Assembly: GCA_018340375.1 (NCBI GenBank)
Contig: JAFFJZ010000003.1
Coordinates: 50,995,006-51,059,005, forward strand
Length of the DNA: 64,000 bases
Direction: 5' to 3'
DNA from: Gonatopus flavifemur
Lineage: Eukaryota; Arthropoda; Insecta; Hymenoptera; Dryinidae
The notes under the pieces are model-generated. The model had not been told where the DNA came from. It saw nothing but the letters and a program-made list of their open reading frames with translations, and searched no databases. Made by a program: the position numbers and the translations under genes. Shown one piece after another: positions 22,459 to 33,844 of this stretch (positions are counted from its first letter, which is position 1; each line of letters opens with the position of its first letter).

Positions 22459-23363
22459 GGGGACGGACGGGCAAGATGGAGAGGGCGGGTAAAACAGATA
22501 ATCGTTTTCTAAAGATGCTCAGTCGGTAGAAACCTACTAAACTGCGATTTCTCGATTCATTATATAACTCCCCTTACCGTGATCGTTGGGACGCCGGTAT
22601 AGTGCACTTGCGTGATGTTTTCTTTTGTAAATATCACAATTTGGGAGGGAAATTAGAATTTTCTACCGTAAGTACACTGTGATTATTTTAATATTGTTAA
22701 GGAATATGTGGATTTCAATTTTTCTTAGCACAATGTGTAATCAATAGACATGAAATAATTAAGTTATTTTTTTTCCATCTTGGTAATTTTCAATAACTCC
22801 AGGTTATGTTAAAATACTACCTGGCGGGCAAAACGGAACCGGGCAGAACGGATACTTTCTGTTTAGCAAAAAACAAAAACAAGATGCTGCAGCTGCGAAA
22901 CGAAAAGTTCCAATGGACATTCCTGGTCCTTCTGATAAGAAGAAACAACGACGAACAAGAAAAATCGCAAAAAATTATGTCACGTCTTATCTGTGTACTT
23001 TGTGCAAAGAAAAGTATGTTGACCCGCCAGTAGAAGATTGGATTCAATGTGGGAGGTGTCAAGAATGGACACATGAAGCTTGTTCTTCATATTCTGGACA
23101 CGGTGCATATTTTCGCGACGATTGCTCTGATTTAAATGCGTGTTTCAAACAGTATCAAAACAGCGGGCAAAACGGATAAAGTAGACTTTTTCTTTAATTG
23201 TTATTTTCTATAAGAGGGTTTTTATTTTTATTATTATTTGATTTCAATTATGAAGTACAATTGTCCAAAGAATTAATCAGCACAGTTTTGAATGAATATG
23301 ATTGAGATATATATTAGTTATTTAATCTTGAAATTAACATATCCTTCTTGCCCGTCCGTCCCC
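22459..23363. mobile_element. Pogo-type non-autonomous element (905 bp)
   Basis: The two ends are exact 17-bp inverted repeats (GGGGACGGACGGGCAAG), each flanked by TA (22457-22458, 23364-23365). GGGCGGGTAAAACAGATAA and GCGGGCAAAACGG recur near the ends as possible transposase-binding repeats. The inside keeps the C-terminal zinc-finger coding part of a pogo-like transposase (22860-23179) and has lost the catalytic domain. Confidence 0.8.
22871..23179 (+). pseudogene. Pogo/Tigger-like transposase C-terminal fragment with PHD-like finger
   Basis: The frame carries a basic linker (KKKQRRTRKIAK) and then CTLCKEKYVDPPVEDWIQCG, RCQEWTHEACSS and a late cysteine: a C-x2-C, D-P-P, W-I-Q-C-x2-C-x2-W-x-H-x2-C arrangement like the PHD-type end of insect pogo-like transposases. 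The second pogo element here (57239 onward) ends with the same motif. Upstream catalytic coding sequence is absent. The frame ends TAA at 23177-23179, about 185 bp before the terminal repeat. Confidence 0.65.
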
Positions 23364-23961
23364 TAGTTATGATAACTACTTCAATCGCTAATGTCATGAT
23401 CATAATAAATCCTAGAGGTATATTAAGTCTTTGTGGTAACTGCATGTATATTAGGAGCCATAATCTTAACCCTGGTAGAAATGTTACAAGTTCTTCCCTA
23501 TGACCGATGAGGCACTAAGAAGGAAGAACTAATTAGGAAAAACTAGCAAGGGGCTAGTCAATAACTGATAAGTTGGATCCAACTAGCATTGATTGGGACA
23601 AACTAATGAGTTACTCATCAGTATTTGATAATCTGAACTAATTGATAATAATAGAGTAAAATCTTCTCTACTGATAATTACAAGTATTCACTCCAGGTAT
23701 AAATTGAATGAAGAGACATGAGCTTGTCAATCTTGGATTAAATAAAATGTTCCTTGCACTTTTTATCAGAAAAGACGACATTTTTGATGGATTAACTTTA
23801 AAAATGAGTAGGGATTGAGCAACAATATTAGCATGATTCATAAGTGCAACTTTCAACTTTTCAAAACAATAACTTTCTATTCATTTCAAGACTCGAGAGG
23901 TAATTTTCTCTTAATTGCATCTCTATTCTGAGTGAAGAGTTGTAGTTATTACTACAGTATA

Positions 23962-24125
23962 CCCCCTAAATTTCTGGGTGAAATTTCCACTCTCAATGTA
24001 AAATGCATTAGCACTTTCACTCTCCCAGAGTGACAAGATCACTTTAGTAGAGTGAATCTCTCCACTTTTCAAACTAGAATGAAAAGTATCACTCGTAAGT
24101 AGAGAGTGAATTATACTTCACCTAT
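23962..24125. mobile_element. GAGTG-word MITE, degenerate copy
   Basis: It begins CCCCCTAAATTTCTGGGTGA and is filled with GAGTG/CACTC words. The right edge near GAGAGTGAATTATACT is uncertain. Confidence 0.5.
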
Positions 24126-25365
24126 TTGTGAATTAAAATATCACCTGTCTTAGAGTAAAATATCCCAGCTTATTGATATTAAATCGATGCTCAGATTTTC
24201 TATGTCTTCAATGCTAGGTTTTGAATATTCATCTAAACTTTTGTTTACTTTCAGGATAATTATTTCATTCTCTTGGAAACTTATGGAATTTTCTTATTGA
24301 AAGTGATGGTACCGATCTGGAATACCTTTAGTTCTATATGATACCAATAATTGATAATCCTAGGTGTCATTAGCCAATAACTCATGACTCATACCTCATT
24401 AGTCACTGTGTATGATACCATGTATTTATGAACAATAGTGAGTAAACCCTGTAACAATAAACAATACTGGATAAAGTTGATCGATGCCATGGATCGATGA
24501 ACAAAATTGGATATAGTTGATCGATACCACATATCCTTGTAGAAGATCATATTTAGGTTGTTTGAACTGTATATATGAACCTTAATGTGGATTTTATTTA
24601 TGGAAATTGCAATTGTAGATTTCTTTCAATTTCATAAAACTATTTTGAATTAAATCTTACAAAAGCTTTTCAAATTGATATTTCAGTACTGGATGTACTA
24701 TACTGAAAATCATTTCAGTTCTTTGGGTTGATTTTTCATAAAAAAGTTTGTTTTTTATGATTTATTAAGTTATACAAACAATTTTTACAAAACCCCAGTA
24801 ATTTTACACTTTTGAATCATGAAACATTTATTCTGATACATAGTTCAAAGTGTTTTGTCTTTTCAGATACCCAAGAACGTTTCAAACAAAACATTTTATC
24901 CTAAGTATCTACATTTCATTGAAAAAATGTCATTCAATGGAATATTTTGATCACAGTCTTCTTGTATTGTAAGAGTTCCTTTCAGATTCATATACTTTTA
25001 CTAAAATACATTGAAAATCTGAATTATTCTTTGACTTATTGTCTTTTCATGGGCTTTTTTAATGGCTCGTGTATATGTTCATCAATCATATAACACTAAT
25101 ATACAACTATCCAATTTTATTGTAAAATGTAATACCTTTTCATGTATCCATCTCATATATCTGTGGCCTGTGGCCTTTATTATGAAACATTCAGTATATC
25201 TTGTTTATGTTAGGTTGAATTATGTATAATAATTTCATTAATTGTGATATATGTTCGAAATATAATGAAAAATGTTTCACAGTAAACCGTACAGATGTAT
25301 GAGATGTGTACATGAAAAGGTCCCATGTGGAAATGTACACACGGGCCGCTACTGGCGCGGTACTG

Positions 25366-25862
25366 TTGCCAAAGTTGCCAGTACTGGCAAATCCAACCTT
25401 GCCTTTATGGGGCCAGTGGTTTGGACGGTACTGGCAAGGAGTCGGAATGATAACATCATTTTACATAAGGGCCAGTAAAACATTTACCACCACGTCGGTA
25501 GCGATATTTGGTGTGTGCCTACTATGGTGGAACTCTGGCATGGCAACAGAATCAGTTGTTCGGCCAGTACTGGGTACGGAATGATTCCCGCACTGGCATA
25601 GCTTTGTGCTATGTGGATAGACAGATGTGTTTCTGCACTGGCTGAGCACTGTTGCCAGAGTTGCCAGTATTGTCAAATCTAACCCTACCATTATGGGGCC
25701 AGTGGTTTGAACGGTACTGGCAAGGAGTCGGAATGATAACATCATTTTATATAAGGGCCAGTAAAACATTTACCACCACGTGGGTAGCGATATTTGGTGT
25801 GTGCCTACTATGGTGGAACTCTGGCATTGCAACAGAATCAGTTGTTCGGCCAGTACTGGATG
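25366..25862. repeat. Tandem duplication, period 286 bp, ACTGGC-rich
   Basis: About 211 bp starting TTGCCAAAGTTGCCAGTACT at 25366 is repeated from 25652 with roughly 95% identity, spaced 286 bp apart. ACTGGC/GCCAGT words occur on both strands in and around it. The overlapping open frames in both copies come from the repeat. Confidence 0.8.
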
Positions 25863-26073
25863 AGAAGTGGTAGAGGGTCAAAATAATACATCCTACGTAG
25901 GAATTCAGACCCGACCCAGTACTGGCACAGTGCTGGTAATTAGAGATCCCCGGAGTTATATTTCAAGTGAAAAAAAATACATTGAATTTGAACTTTCAAA
26001 ACTTTGTGAATCTATTTTTCTCATCACCGTTATCTGAGAAAGACGCTTTGGAAGTGGTTTCATGAAAGTTCAC

Positions 26074-26150
26074 TGGGCAAGGATTGAACCCGGGACCTGC
26101 GAGTGAGAAACAGAGTCTCTATCACATCAGCTAATCTCTGAGTTGACAAC
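26074..26150 (-). repeat. tRNA-derived SINE head (third family)
   Basis: On the minus strand an A-box-like TTAGCTGATGTGATAGAG is followed by CCCGGGTTCAATCC (B-box, 26081-26094). The ends do not pair as an acceptor stem, so this is a SINE or pseudogene rather than a working tRNA. Confidence 0.55.
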
Positions 26151-26199
26151 GGACCACTTAAATTCCCATTTATTGCAACAATTCCCTTGAAGTCACGCA

Positions 26200-26640
26200 A
26201 TTTACCATAGACTCCGTAGTGAAACAAGATTCTACCAATACTGGTTCATTGTTCTCTATCGAACGTATTGAATGATCATACCAACTCTGTCTTGATACTG
26301 GCGCGACTCCGGCTCACTACAAAAATCAAGTTGCCAAGATCGTGATTTTAATGTCAATCGACTACCGATTCCGTAGTCAACCAGAGTCCCACCAATACTG
26401 GTACCATGTCGTCTATCGAACATATTGAATCATAAGACCAACTCTGGCTCAATACTGGCGCGACTCCGGCTGACCACAACAGCCGAGTTGCCAAGATCAT
26501 AATTGCAACATCAATCGACTATCGATTTTGTAGTCAACCAGAGTCATATCATTACTGGCATATTGCCGTCTGTTGTACATATGGAATGATAATACCGACT
26601 CTGGCTGAATACTGGCGCGGTATCATTCCTCGAAATCCTG
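26200..26640. repeat. Three tandem copies of a 158-bp ACTGGC-containing unit
   Basis: The segment with CCAATACTGG, TCTATCGAACRTATTGAAT and GATACTGGCGCGACTCCGGC starts near 26235, 26392 and 26551 (spacings 157 and 159). The third copy is the most diverged. The unit shares ACTGGC with the array at 25366 but is otherwise different. Confidence 0.75.
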
Positions 26641-27631
26641 GGTATTGTCCAGACAGCATTCATTCGATACTGACCCTATACCGTCTGTCCACGCGAGCCA
26701 ATACCGGCTGAAATTTTGCGAATGTTCGGCGACAGTTGAAAAACGGTAATGATTCTGAACAGGCACAGTTGTTTTTGCCGAACTTTGGCAAATATGATCT
26801 AAATATGATCTTCTACAAGGATATGCGGTATCGATCAACTATATCCAATTTTATTCATCGATCCATAGCATAGACCAACTGTATCCAATATTGTTCATTC
26901 CCAAGTGACACAAGAAGTTCTAAGACATCCAATATTGTTCATCGATACATGGTATTGATCAACTATATCCAGTATGGTTTATTGTGACAGGGTATACTCA
27001 CTATTGTTTATCAATACATGGTATCAAACACAGTGACTCAGATATGCGGTATTGACTAATGAGGCCTAGGATTATCAATTATTATTATCATACAGAACTA
27101 AAGGTATTCCAGATCAGCACAATCACTTTCAATAAGGAAATTCTGTAAGTCTCCCAGAGAATGAAATAATGATCTTGAAAGTGAACAAAAATTCGGATAC
27201 AGACTCAAACCAAAGCATTGCAAAAAAAAGAAACTTTGAGCGTCGATTTAATATACATTGAATTAAATTCACTTCCAAATTCACAATTCACTTCATATGA
27301 AATTATACATCAATAATTGTGAGTTCAATTCATTTTATTGAGAAAATTATATAACCTCTCACAGTACATATATCATATAAGTATATGTGATTCAAAAATT
27401 TTGAGGTTAGAAAATTACATGGATTGGAAATTTGTCAACGTCGGAATCAAATTCTATTCACTGGCACATCATTACAGAATTTTCAATACTCCGCTATATT
27501 TATCCCTAATATTGTAATGATTCAAAAATTTATCGAGTCTGATTGGATCATTATTGTAACACATCGTTCTACAGGAAATCAACCGAGGTACTCCAGGAAC
27601 ACTTGTTGCAACTTTTTCTACCACAGACGTA

Positions 27632-27722
27632 AGTGTCGGTTTAGCTCAGGTCGTTGAGGCATAGGTTATGTAGGTACACGTTCAGGTAGGTTGATTACAG
27701 CGGTTCGAATCCTCGAAGGTGC
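27632..27722 (+). repeat. tRNA-derived SINE head (fourth family)
   Basis: GGTTTAGCTCAGGTCGTTGA (A-box) near 27637 is followed about 60 bp later by GCGGTTCGAATCCTCG (exact B-box core GGTTCGAATCC). Spacing fits a polymerase III promoter, but no full cloverleaf was found. Confidence 0.6.
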
Positions 27723-28185
27723 TTAATAGATTCCCATCAGTACAACGAACAAATTACAGAATTTTGCGGAGTTTGGGGATGTTGGTGAAAAGATAAAAAT
27801 GAATTATTTTTATTCTCTTTTACAAAAGTTACTAAAATCTGTGACAGATTTTTTTCCCCCTGAAATACACATAGATATCAGAAGGATATAAAGTTGTTGT
27901 GAGGACTACTTCAATCAGGGATGATGCGATTTCAGTAGATCTCCAGAGGGGTATAAAGTAACTATAGGAACTATTTCGATCGTTGATGCTGCCACTCCGC
28001 TGCCATCCACGAAAAGTAGTTGTGACGGCTAGTTTCGTAGGTGGTTCAAAAGCGTCTACGTTAAGTAGTCCCCACAACTACTCATTAGTTGGGACAACTA
28101 CTTTTTTTCCGTGCAATGTTCAAAACTCGACTCGGCTCGGCTCGCGGCGACACTACATACAAATTTTCTCCATATTCCGACGCAC

Positions 28186-28640
28186 TAACTTTCAAACCCA
28201 GAAGGTGAAAACGGTGGAACTTGCAGGGGATATTCTCAAGAGGTCCTTGAACTATAATTTAGACATAGAAAAATTGCCCCGGTCAGGGGCAATTCTATAT
28301 GATTTTTTAAATTTAGAAAATTTTCATTCTTCTATATTTGAAGGCTCATAGCTTCCAACCCAAGGAGGTACAAACGATGAAACTCACAGGGAATATCCTC
28401 AGGAGGTCCTTGAACTATAATTTATACATACAAAAGTTGCCCTGGTCAGGGGCGAATTTGTATGATTTTTCAAAGTTCGAAAATTATGATATTTCGATAT
28501 TCCAAGGGTCATAACTTCTACACCAAGGAGGTACAAACGATGAAACTTACAGGGAATATTCTCAATAGGTCCCCGAACACAGAAAAGTTGCCCCGGTCAG
28601 AGGCAATGCTGTGTGATTTTTCAACTGATATGTCAACTGT
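28186..28640. repeat. Three tandem copies of a 160-165 bp unit
   Basis: Each unit contains a GGAACTTGCAGGGGATATTC-like line, AGGTCCTTGAACTATAATTT and TTGCCCCGGTCAGGGGC, at about 28186, 28345 and 28505. The third copy is shortened. The 122- and 62-codon frames here run through the repeat and are not genes. Confidence 0.75.
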
Positions 28641-28829
28641 GTCAGTTTGAAGAAAATTAATCACTTCCGGTTCTCTAACCAAATTTCATTTCCACTCCCT
28701 AACTTTTCAACATTTTTGATCACTGATATCTTCCAAACCTTACGGATAAGGTCTTTCATTTTTACACATTAAATGTGAAAAACAATCTTCTTTGAAATGA
28801 ATCTAAAACAATGGTAAGTAGTGATGAAA

Positions 28830-29130
28830 ACGAAATTCTTGTTCCGTTTCGTTCCGTTTCCATGGGAAAACAAAACCTATGATTCCATTTTGTTTCCTTT
28901 CTCGAAAAATCAATCTCCATCTACTGTATATTTTCGTTCCTGTTACTAAGTAATGTAATAAAATGCAATATATCATGAATAACGTTATTTGAAAAATTAA
29001 AAACTCCCTCTGTTCCCATTGAGATAACTCAACTTTTATTTTTATTTTATTTCGTTACCCAAGAACAAAAACGAAATGCATCGTATGCGTTCGTTTGGTA
29101 TTAAGGAACGTGACGAAATGAAATGAATGT
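28830..29130. repeat. GTTCCGTTTCGT-word region
   Basis: GAAACGAA, TTCCGTTTCGTTCC and ACGAAATG recur on both strands, with loosely complementary edges (GAAAACGAAATTC and CGTGACGAAATGAA). This looks like another word-saturated repeat; exact ends not found. Confidence 0.45.
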
Positions 29131-29468
29131 TAGTTTGAGAATAATAAACTTAATGGCCCTGGAGCGTTAAAAGACGGATGAGTTTGGTACGGATTTTTGA
29201 AATAACTAAGCGATAATCACAAATCTCAAATGTGCAGGAATAAATTACTTTGTTAGGATTAGGCCACGAATATAAATTCAAAGCCCAAAGTAATTCTTAA
29301 AAATGAGAAAACAAGTTGTGAAAGTTATTGACATCTGTAGGTCAATATGTGTATAATCGTTTGTATGATTTTGAGGAATAATTTTCAGGTCAAATGTGAT
29401 ATTCGAGGCTCAATTTTAGCAATGTACTTTATTCTTCTAGACAATGCTCCACAAGATGTTTGATAATA

Positions 29469-30726
29469 CGTCGTTCAATAAGTCCTGAGACTAACAACAA
29501 AAACAACATTTTTTTTTTCAAAAATCATTTTTATTCATCAATATAATCTCCTTTTAGAGTGATATAATCTTCCCAACGCCTTTCCAACATTTCTACAGCA
29601 TGTTTATAGAAGGATTTATCCTTTCCTTCAAAATAGGCTTCAGTTTCGGCAATGACCTCCTCATTCGAGCCAAATTTTTTTCCCTGGAGCATTTTTTTGA
29701 GATCAGCAAAGAGCCAGTAGTCGCTGGGGGCTAAATCTGGCGAATACGGGGGGTGGGGAAGCAAATCAAAGCCCAACTCGTTCAATTTTGCGATTGTTTT
29801 CATGGACTTGTGGCATGGTGCATTGTCTTGGTGAAAAAGGGTTTTTTTCTTCTTCATGTGCGGTCGTTTTGCTGCAATCTCCTCCTTCAAACGTACCAAC
29901 GAGTCAATATAATGATCACTGTTGATCGATTTACCTTTTTCCAGGTAGTCAATGAAAATCACGCCATGTGTATCCCAAAAAACAGACGCCCCATGACCTT
30001 GGCAGCAGACTGCTGCGTTTTTGGACGCTTTGGGCGGCTTTCGCCAGCCATGCGCCACTCAGATGATTGCCGATTCGACTCCGGAATGAGATGATGTATC
30101 CATGTTTCATCCATGGTCACGTATCGAAGCAGGGAATCCTTCTTATTGCGAGTGAATAGCGATAAACAGCTCTCTGAATCGTCGAGTCGTTGCTGTTTTT
30201 GTTCCACTGAAAGCAATCGCGGCCCCCACTTGGAAAAAACCTTTTTCATGCTCAATTTTTCATGAAGGATTGTAAATACGCTTCCAGATGATATCTGTGT
30301 CATCTCTGCGATCTCACGGACCTTCACCCACATTTTCCGGTGTAACGGCTTCCAATGGCCTACCCGAACGTTCCGCATCGTTTGTGTCCGTACGACCACG
30401 TTTAAACTCAGCATACCAACGACAAATCGTTGGTTTGGATGGAGAGGAGTCCGGGTAACGTTCTTCAAGCCATTGCTAGGCTTTAACGGTGTTTTTACCC
30501 ATTAAAAAGCAATGTTCCATCAACACGCGAAACTCGCTTTTTTCCATTTTCCAAACAAATTACAAACTGACTTTACTCTAACCTCGATAACTCTGCTGTT
30601 TGTGGTCCGATTGACGCGAAATTTTTACACATTCCATGTGAAGGTTCGCACTTTAGGGAAACGTGGACAGTTTGGTACTACTAGCACCATTTCTGGGTTA
30701 GTCTCGGGACTTAATGAACGATGTGT
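29469..30726 (-). mobile_element. Decayed mariner element
   Basis: The ends TCGTTCAATAAGTCCTGAGA and (inverse) TCGTTCATTAAGTCCCGAGA are imperfect inverted repeats, with TA about two to six bases outside. The length of about 1.26 kb is normal for mariner. It contains the broken transposase at 29531-30547. Confidence 0.8.
29531..30547 (-). pseudogene. Mariner transposase, frameshifted
   Basis: The translation starts MEKSEFRVLMEHCFLMGKNT and keeps the mariner signatures VTMDETW, HQDNAPCHKS and PPYSPDLAPSDYWLF of the DD34D catalytic core. Damage: an early in-frame TAG after GKNTVKA, a stop and apparent deletion around residues 70-85 (after the SGRPLEAVTPENV stretch), and a frameshift near 29995 between the VMG and SVFWD segments. 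The C-terminus (GDYIDE, TAA at 29531) is intact. Sequence style resembles the irritans group (inference). Not functional. Confidence 0.85.
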
Positions 30727-30727
30727 T

Positions 30728-31440
30728 AGATATTCAAAACATGTATTATGCAACACTTTCAAACTCCTTTTAGATGTTATGCTTTTTGGGTAATTGCTGA
30801 GTTAACCTTTGTCTACACATACACTATTTCTCTGAGTGTGGTGAACAAACAAATCAAAATAACAGATCAGCGTTATTAGCGATATATTTTGTTCCCATAC
30901 GTTAGTTGAGAACAGAAACAATCATTGAAATCGGATTGTGTTCTCGTTGCTAAGACACATAACGACATAATAGTATTTGGTTATGTTGTTTCGTTACGTT
31001 CTGGTCTCTGATGGTAAGTGAACAGTATTGCTCAAAACGACTAACCTACCTTAATGTGAGCTGTATTCATGTTCGAGTGAAGGTTCTCCAGTGGCTGACT
31101 CCAAGTCCAATGAGTCTTCTCTTGGCTGCATCTCAAATTCAGCTCATATTTTAACTGAAATCAACTATCGAAATCGCATACAATTGTAGTCAAAATTTCA
31201 TAAAGACCAGACGATAAGGAGCGTGGCATTTACGGAATTTCGACATTTCCTTTTGAAGTTGAATGTTCACATGATAAAAAGAAAGACTTAAGTCTTTCGT
31301 AAACATCGTTAACATGCGGAGCAAGTTTTGTTTCGAACCTCAGTGCTTACCACTTTCTTCCTTCAATTCCGATTTGTTTGAAATTCACACCGTACAACTA
31401 ACCCCCCGTAAACTGATTATACTCCAAGTTTTATGGCATT
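30728..31440. other. Unassigned stretch
   Basis: No recognisable gene or complete repeat. A 16-bp palindrome AAAGACTTAAGTCTTT lies near 31283. Confidence 0.4.
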
Positions 31441-32300
31441 TGGATGATACCGACATGGGGAAGGCATGCTTTCAAAATATTGTCAAATAATGTGAACCGC
31501 GCAACAAAAATTTTCCACAGTTTTCAATCGATTAGGATAAAACTCATATGGAACCACTATCGGATCATCACTAAAACGCGGTATAAGTTTCATTGCAATC
31601 GGATAATAGGAAGTGGAGATATACGCGTTCGCAAAATCACGATTTTTCGAAAAATTTCTCCTCGCCCCTCCCGTTTTTCTGTAACGATGAGGTTGAAACG
31701 TATATGGAACCACTATCAACACTGCACATAACTCTGGTGAAAATCTCCTTACGATCGAATAATACGAACGGAAGATATACACGTTCGCAAATTTGTTACA
31801 TACACACAGAGAAACAGACAGAAAGAAGGGAACCTGGATTTCTTTTTTTTTTCCTCTCCCTAATTCCAATGTGCCTGAAATTTATATCATATAACTAAAA
31901 TCTCGTAAATCGAATATACTCAGAGTTCCAAGACATTCGGATAATGGGGAAGGCATGCTTCAAAATAAATACAGATCCCAAAGAAAAATTTCCCACAGTT
32001 TTCAACCGATTTGGATAAAACTTATATGGGACCACTATCGGGTCATGACTAAAACGTGGTTGAAGTTTGATCGGATTCGGATAATAGGAAGCAAAGACAC
32101 ACGCGTACGCAAAATTTTCATTTTTTCTCAGAGTTCTTCTCATCCACCCAATTCTCCTGAATGAATGAGGTTCAAACTTATATGGGACCACTATCACCCT
32201 AGTCGACAACTGTGATGAAAATTTTGAAACGATCGGATAAGCAGAACGGAAGATATGCGCGTACGAAACTTAGGGGAGCTACAGCTACACAGACAGACAG
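31440..32300. repeat. Two tandem copies of a roughly 490-bp unit
   Basis: GGGGAAGGCATGCTT, CCACAGTTTTCAA, TATGGRACCACTATCGG and TCGGATAATAGGAAG occur in the same order near 31455-31615 and 31945-32095. Within each unit a shorter half-repeat recurs (TATATGG..CCACTATCA, GAACGGAAGATAT). Each ends in ACACAGA/ACAGACAG simple sequence. Overlapping frames on both strands of 95-128 codons arise from the repeat. Confidence 0.7.
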
Positions 32301-32309
32301 ACACGGTAA

Positions 32310-33050
32310 CAAAATTGTTCTCCGAATTCTGAGGAACATTTTGGTCTAGGAGATTTTTGATTCCGAGACAAAAAAATTTTCGGCCCCTCGAAACGATCAC
32401 AAAGCTTCCCTCTAAGCGAGGAAGCAAAATCGGTATATCGAACAGCAGTAATTCCATCCCTGACATCCTGTCACAATTCGTTACATCTTTCCCTTATAAA
32501 TATATCAAGAACATGGAAGTAATGTGTGGTTCTCTATTTCGATTTTTTTTAGTTTGTTTAAGGGATTTCAAGCGCCGCAAAAAATGAATGAAATTGCCAT
32601 AATCAGTTGTAAAAAATCTATCAATTTTCTTCCCAGTGAAAAGTATCATAATCTGATTATATTTTCATTGTTCAATAGAAACGCTCAGGATTATTGTTAG
32701 GTATGTTTTATAGAATTTTACTTGACGATGAATTTCGCCCCTGGAATACAGAAGAATATAATCCCTATTCCCGCCTGTATTCCCGTACGTGGACAATTTC
32801 AAATCACAGGAAAGTCAGATCCCAAATATTATTTAAAATATATGTTTGAATATCTATATATCGACCCATAGTATGTGAGAAAAGAAAACGTACGCTCAAA
32901 CAAAACGCTGAGCAGGAAGAAAGAAATCTAGGTCAGAGCTCGCATCGATGTCCACATCGATGCATATTTTCGAGGCACCGTGAGGGAACATACCAACGCG
33001 GAACCAAAGTCCAACACCTGCGGATTCGCCGTCTTCGTTCACGGTACCCA
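32310..33050. other. Unassigned stretch
   Basis: No supported feature. The sequence becomes GC-richer toward 32930, where the possible 5'UTR exon region begins. Confidence 0.35.
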
Positions 33051-33738
33051 AGTGCCCGTGTCTCTCTCTCTTCCCAAACACCGAATTGACTAATCACTTC
33101 TGATCAGGCAGTTGAGTCGGCAGAAAAACCCCTCTTGCCAGGATCTAGCGTGTTCCATCACCCAAATGAAGAACACGTAAATAGGACGGACAATGAAAAA
33201 TCGGGAGATTCGTTACGCGAAAGTTTTGTTGAACAGCCGATTTTCCATACGCGAAGACAAGTCCGTCCTTTTCCGCAAGAGGGTAGAAACGAAGATACGA
33301 TTGAAGCCAAGTTGACGATTAAATATTCCAAGTTTGCGATAAATCGTAAAAGTGTGTCCCTTTGGAAGGTTCCACGGAGTCTTTTGTAAGAAATTCATGT
33401 TCAAAAATCTTTTTCCAACGCAACGTTTTCTCAAAAATTATTCCTTTTGCCTTAGTCACGATTGAAACTTAGTGAAACGTGACTTTGTAGAATAAGTCTA
33501 TACTCCAACCGAGATTCGCGAATAGAATCAGTTTTCGTTATAATAAGATCAGTGAAATTCAGTGTAATTAATTAATTTTGGCATTCAAATCGCGTTAAAA
33601 ACTAATCGTGAACCAGCACGTCTTCAATCTTCGTCCGAGAGAGAGAGAGAGACAGGAGGACCATCAGAAGCAACCATCACCTCGTTTTCTTTTTATTCGA
33701 AAGGAAGTACCTAACGTGTACTCTTCTTTTCCACCACG
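33050..33738 (+). other. Candidate 5'UTR exon with strong splice donor
   Basis: A GC-richer, low-repeat stretch ends at CCACCACG|GTGAGTCAAG, a near-ideal donor at 33739. It holds a GAGAGAGAGAGAGA tract (about 33639-33652) of the kind seen in arthropod 5' leaders and promoters, and no good ATG frame (the longest frame there lacks an ATG start). It could be the leader exon of the plus-strand BRSK gene whose first coding exon is 15 kb downstream, or of another gene. No link can be shown from sequence alone. Confidence 0.3.
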
Positions 33739-33844
33739 GTGAGTCAAGAGAAAAAGGGAAAAAAATATATTAGTTCTTTCTTCCTCCTCCTCTATACACA
33801 CGGTATACACGACTCAAAAGGAATCTTCTTTCTTTTTTTTCCAT

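Larger units (their letters stand above)
24238..27190. repeat. Inverted-repeat pair with 2.2-kb interior
   Basis: 24238-24557 is mirrored by 26799-27190. For example TATCCTTGTAGAAGATCATA ends the left arm and its complement opens the right arm, and GAAAGTGATGG and TTTCATTCTC are mirrored at the outer edges. The right arm is longer by an inserted duplication of TCCAATATTGTTCAT-type sequence. The interior holds two ACTGGC-word tandem arrays and a SINE. Confidence 0.7.
21938..28113. mobile_element. Probable 6.2-kb composite element, CACGGAAAAAAA ends
   Basis: The left edge is CACGGAAAAAAAAAGAATAG and the right edge is CTACTTTTTTTCCGTG. CA flanks both sides (21936-21937 and 28114-28115). Both terminal 200-bp zones are rich in the words GTAGTTGT and ACAACTAC, which supports them being two ends of one element. 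The middle carries several other repeats (22459, 24238, 25366, 26074, 26235), so most of the length would be later insertions. The boundaries are an inference. Confidence 0.45.

Noticed and set aside
25306..25873. Repeated 73-102 codon frames on both strands
   Set aside because: Products of the 286-bp tandem duplication.
29753..30094. 113-codon plus-strand frame
   Set aside because: Antisense shadow of the decayed mariner transposase.
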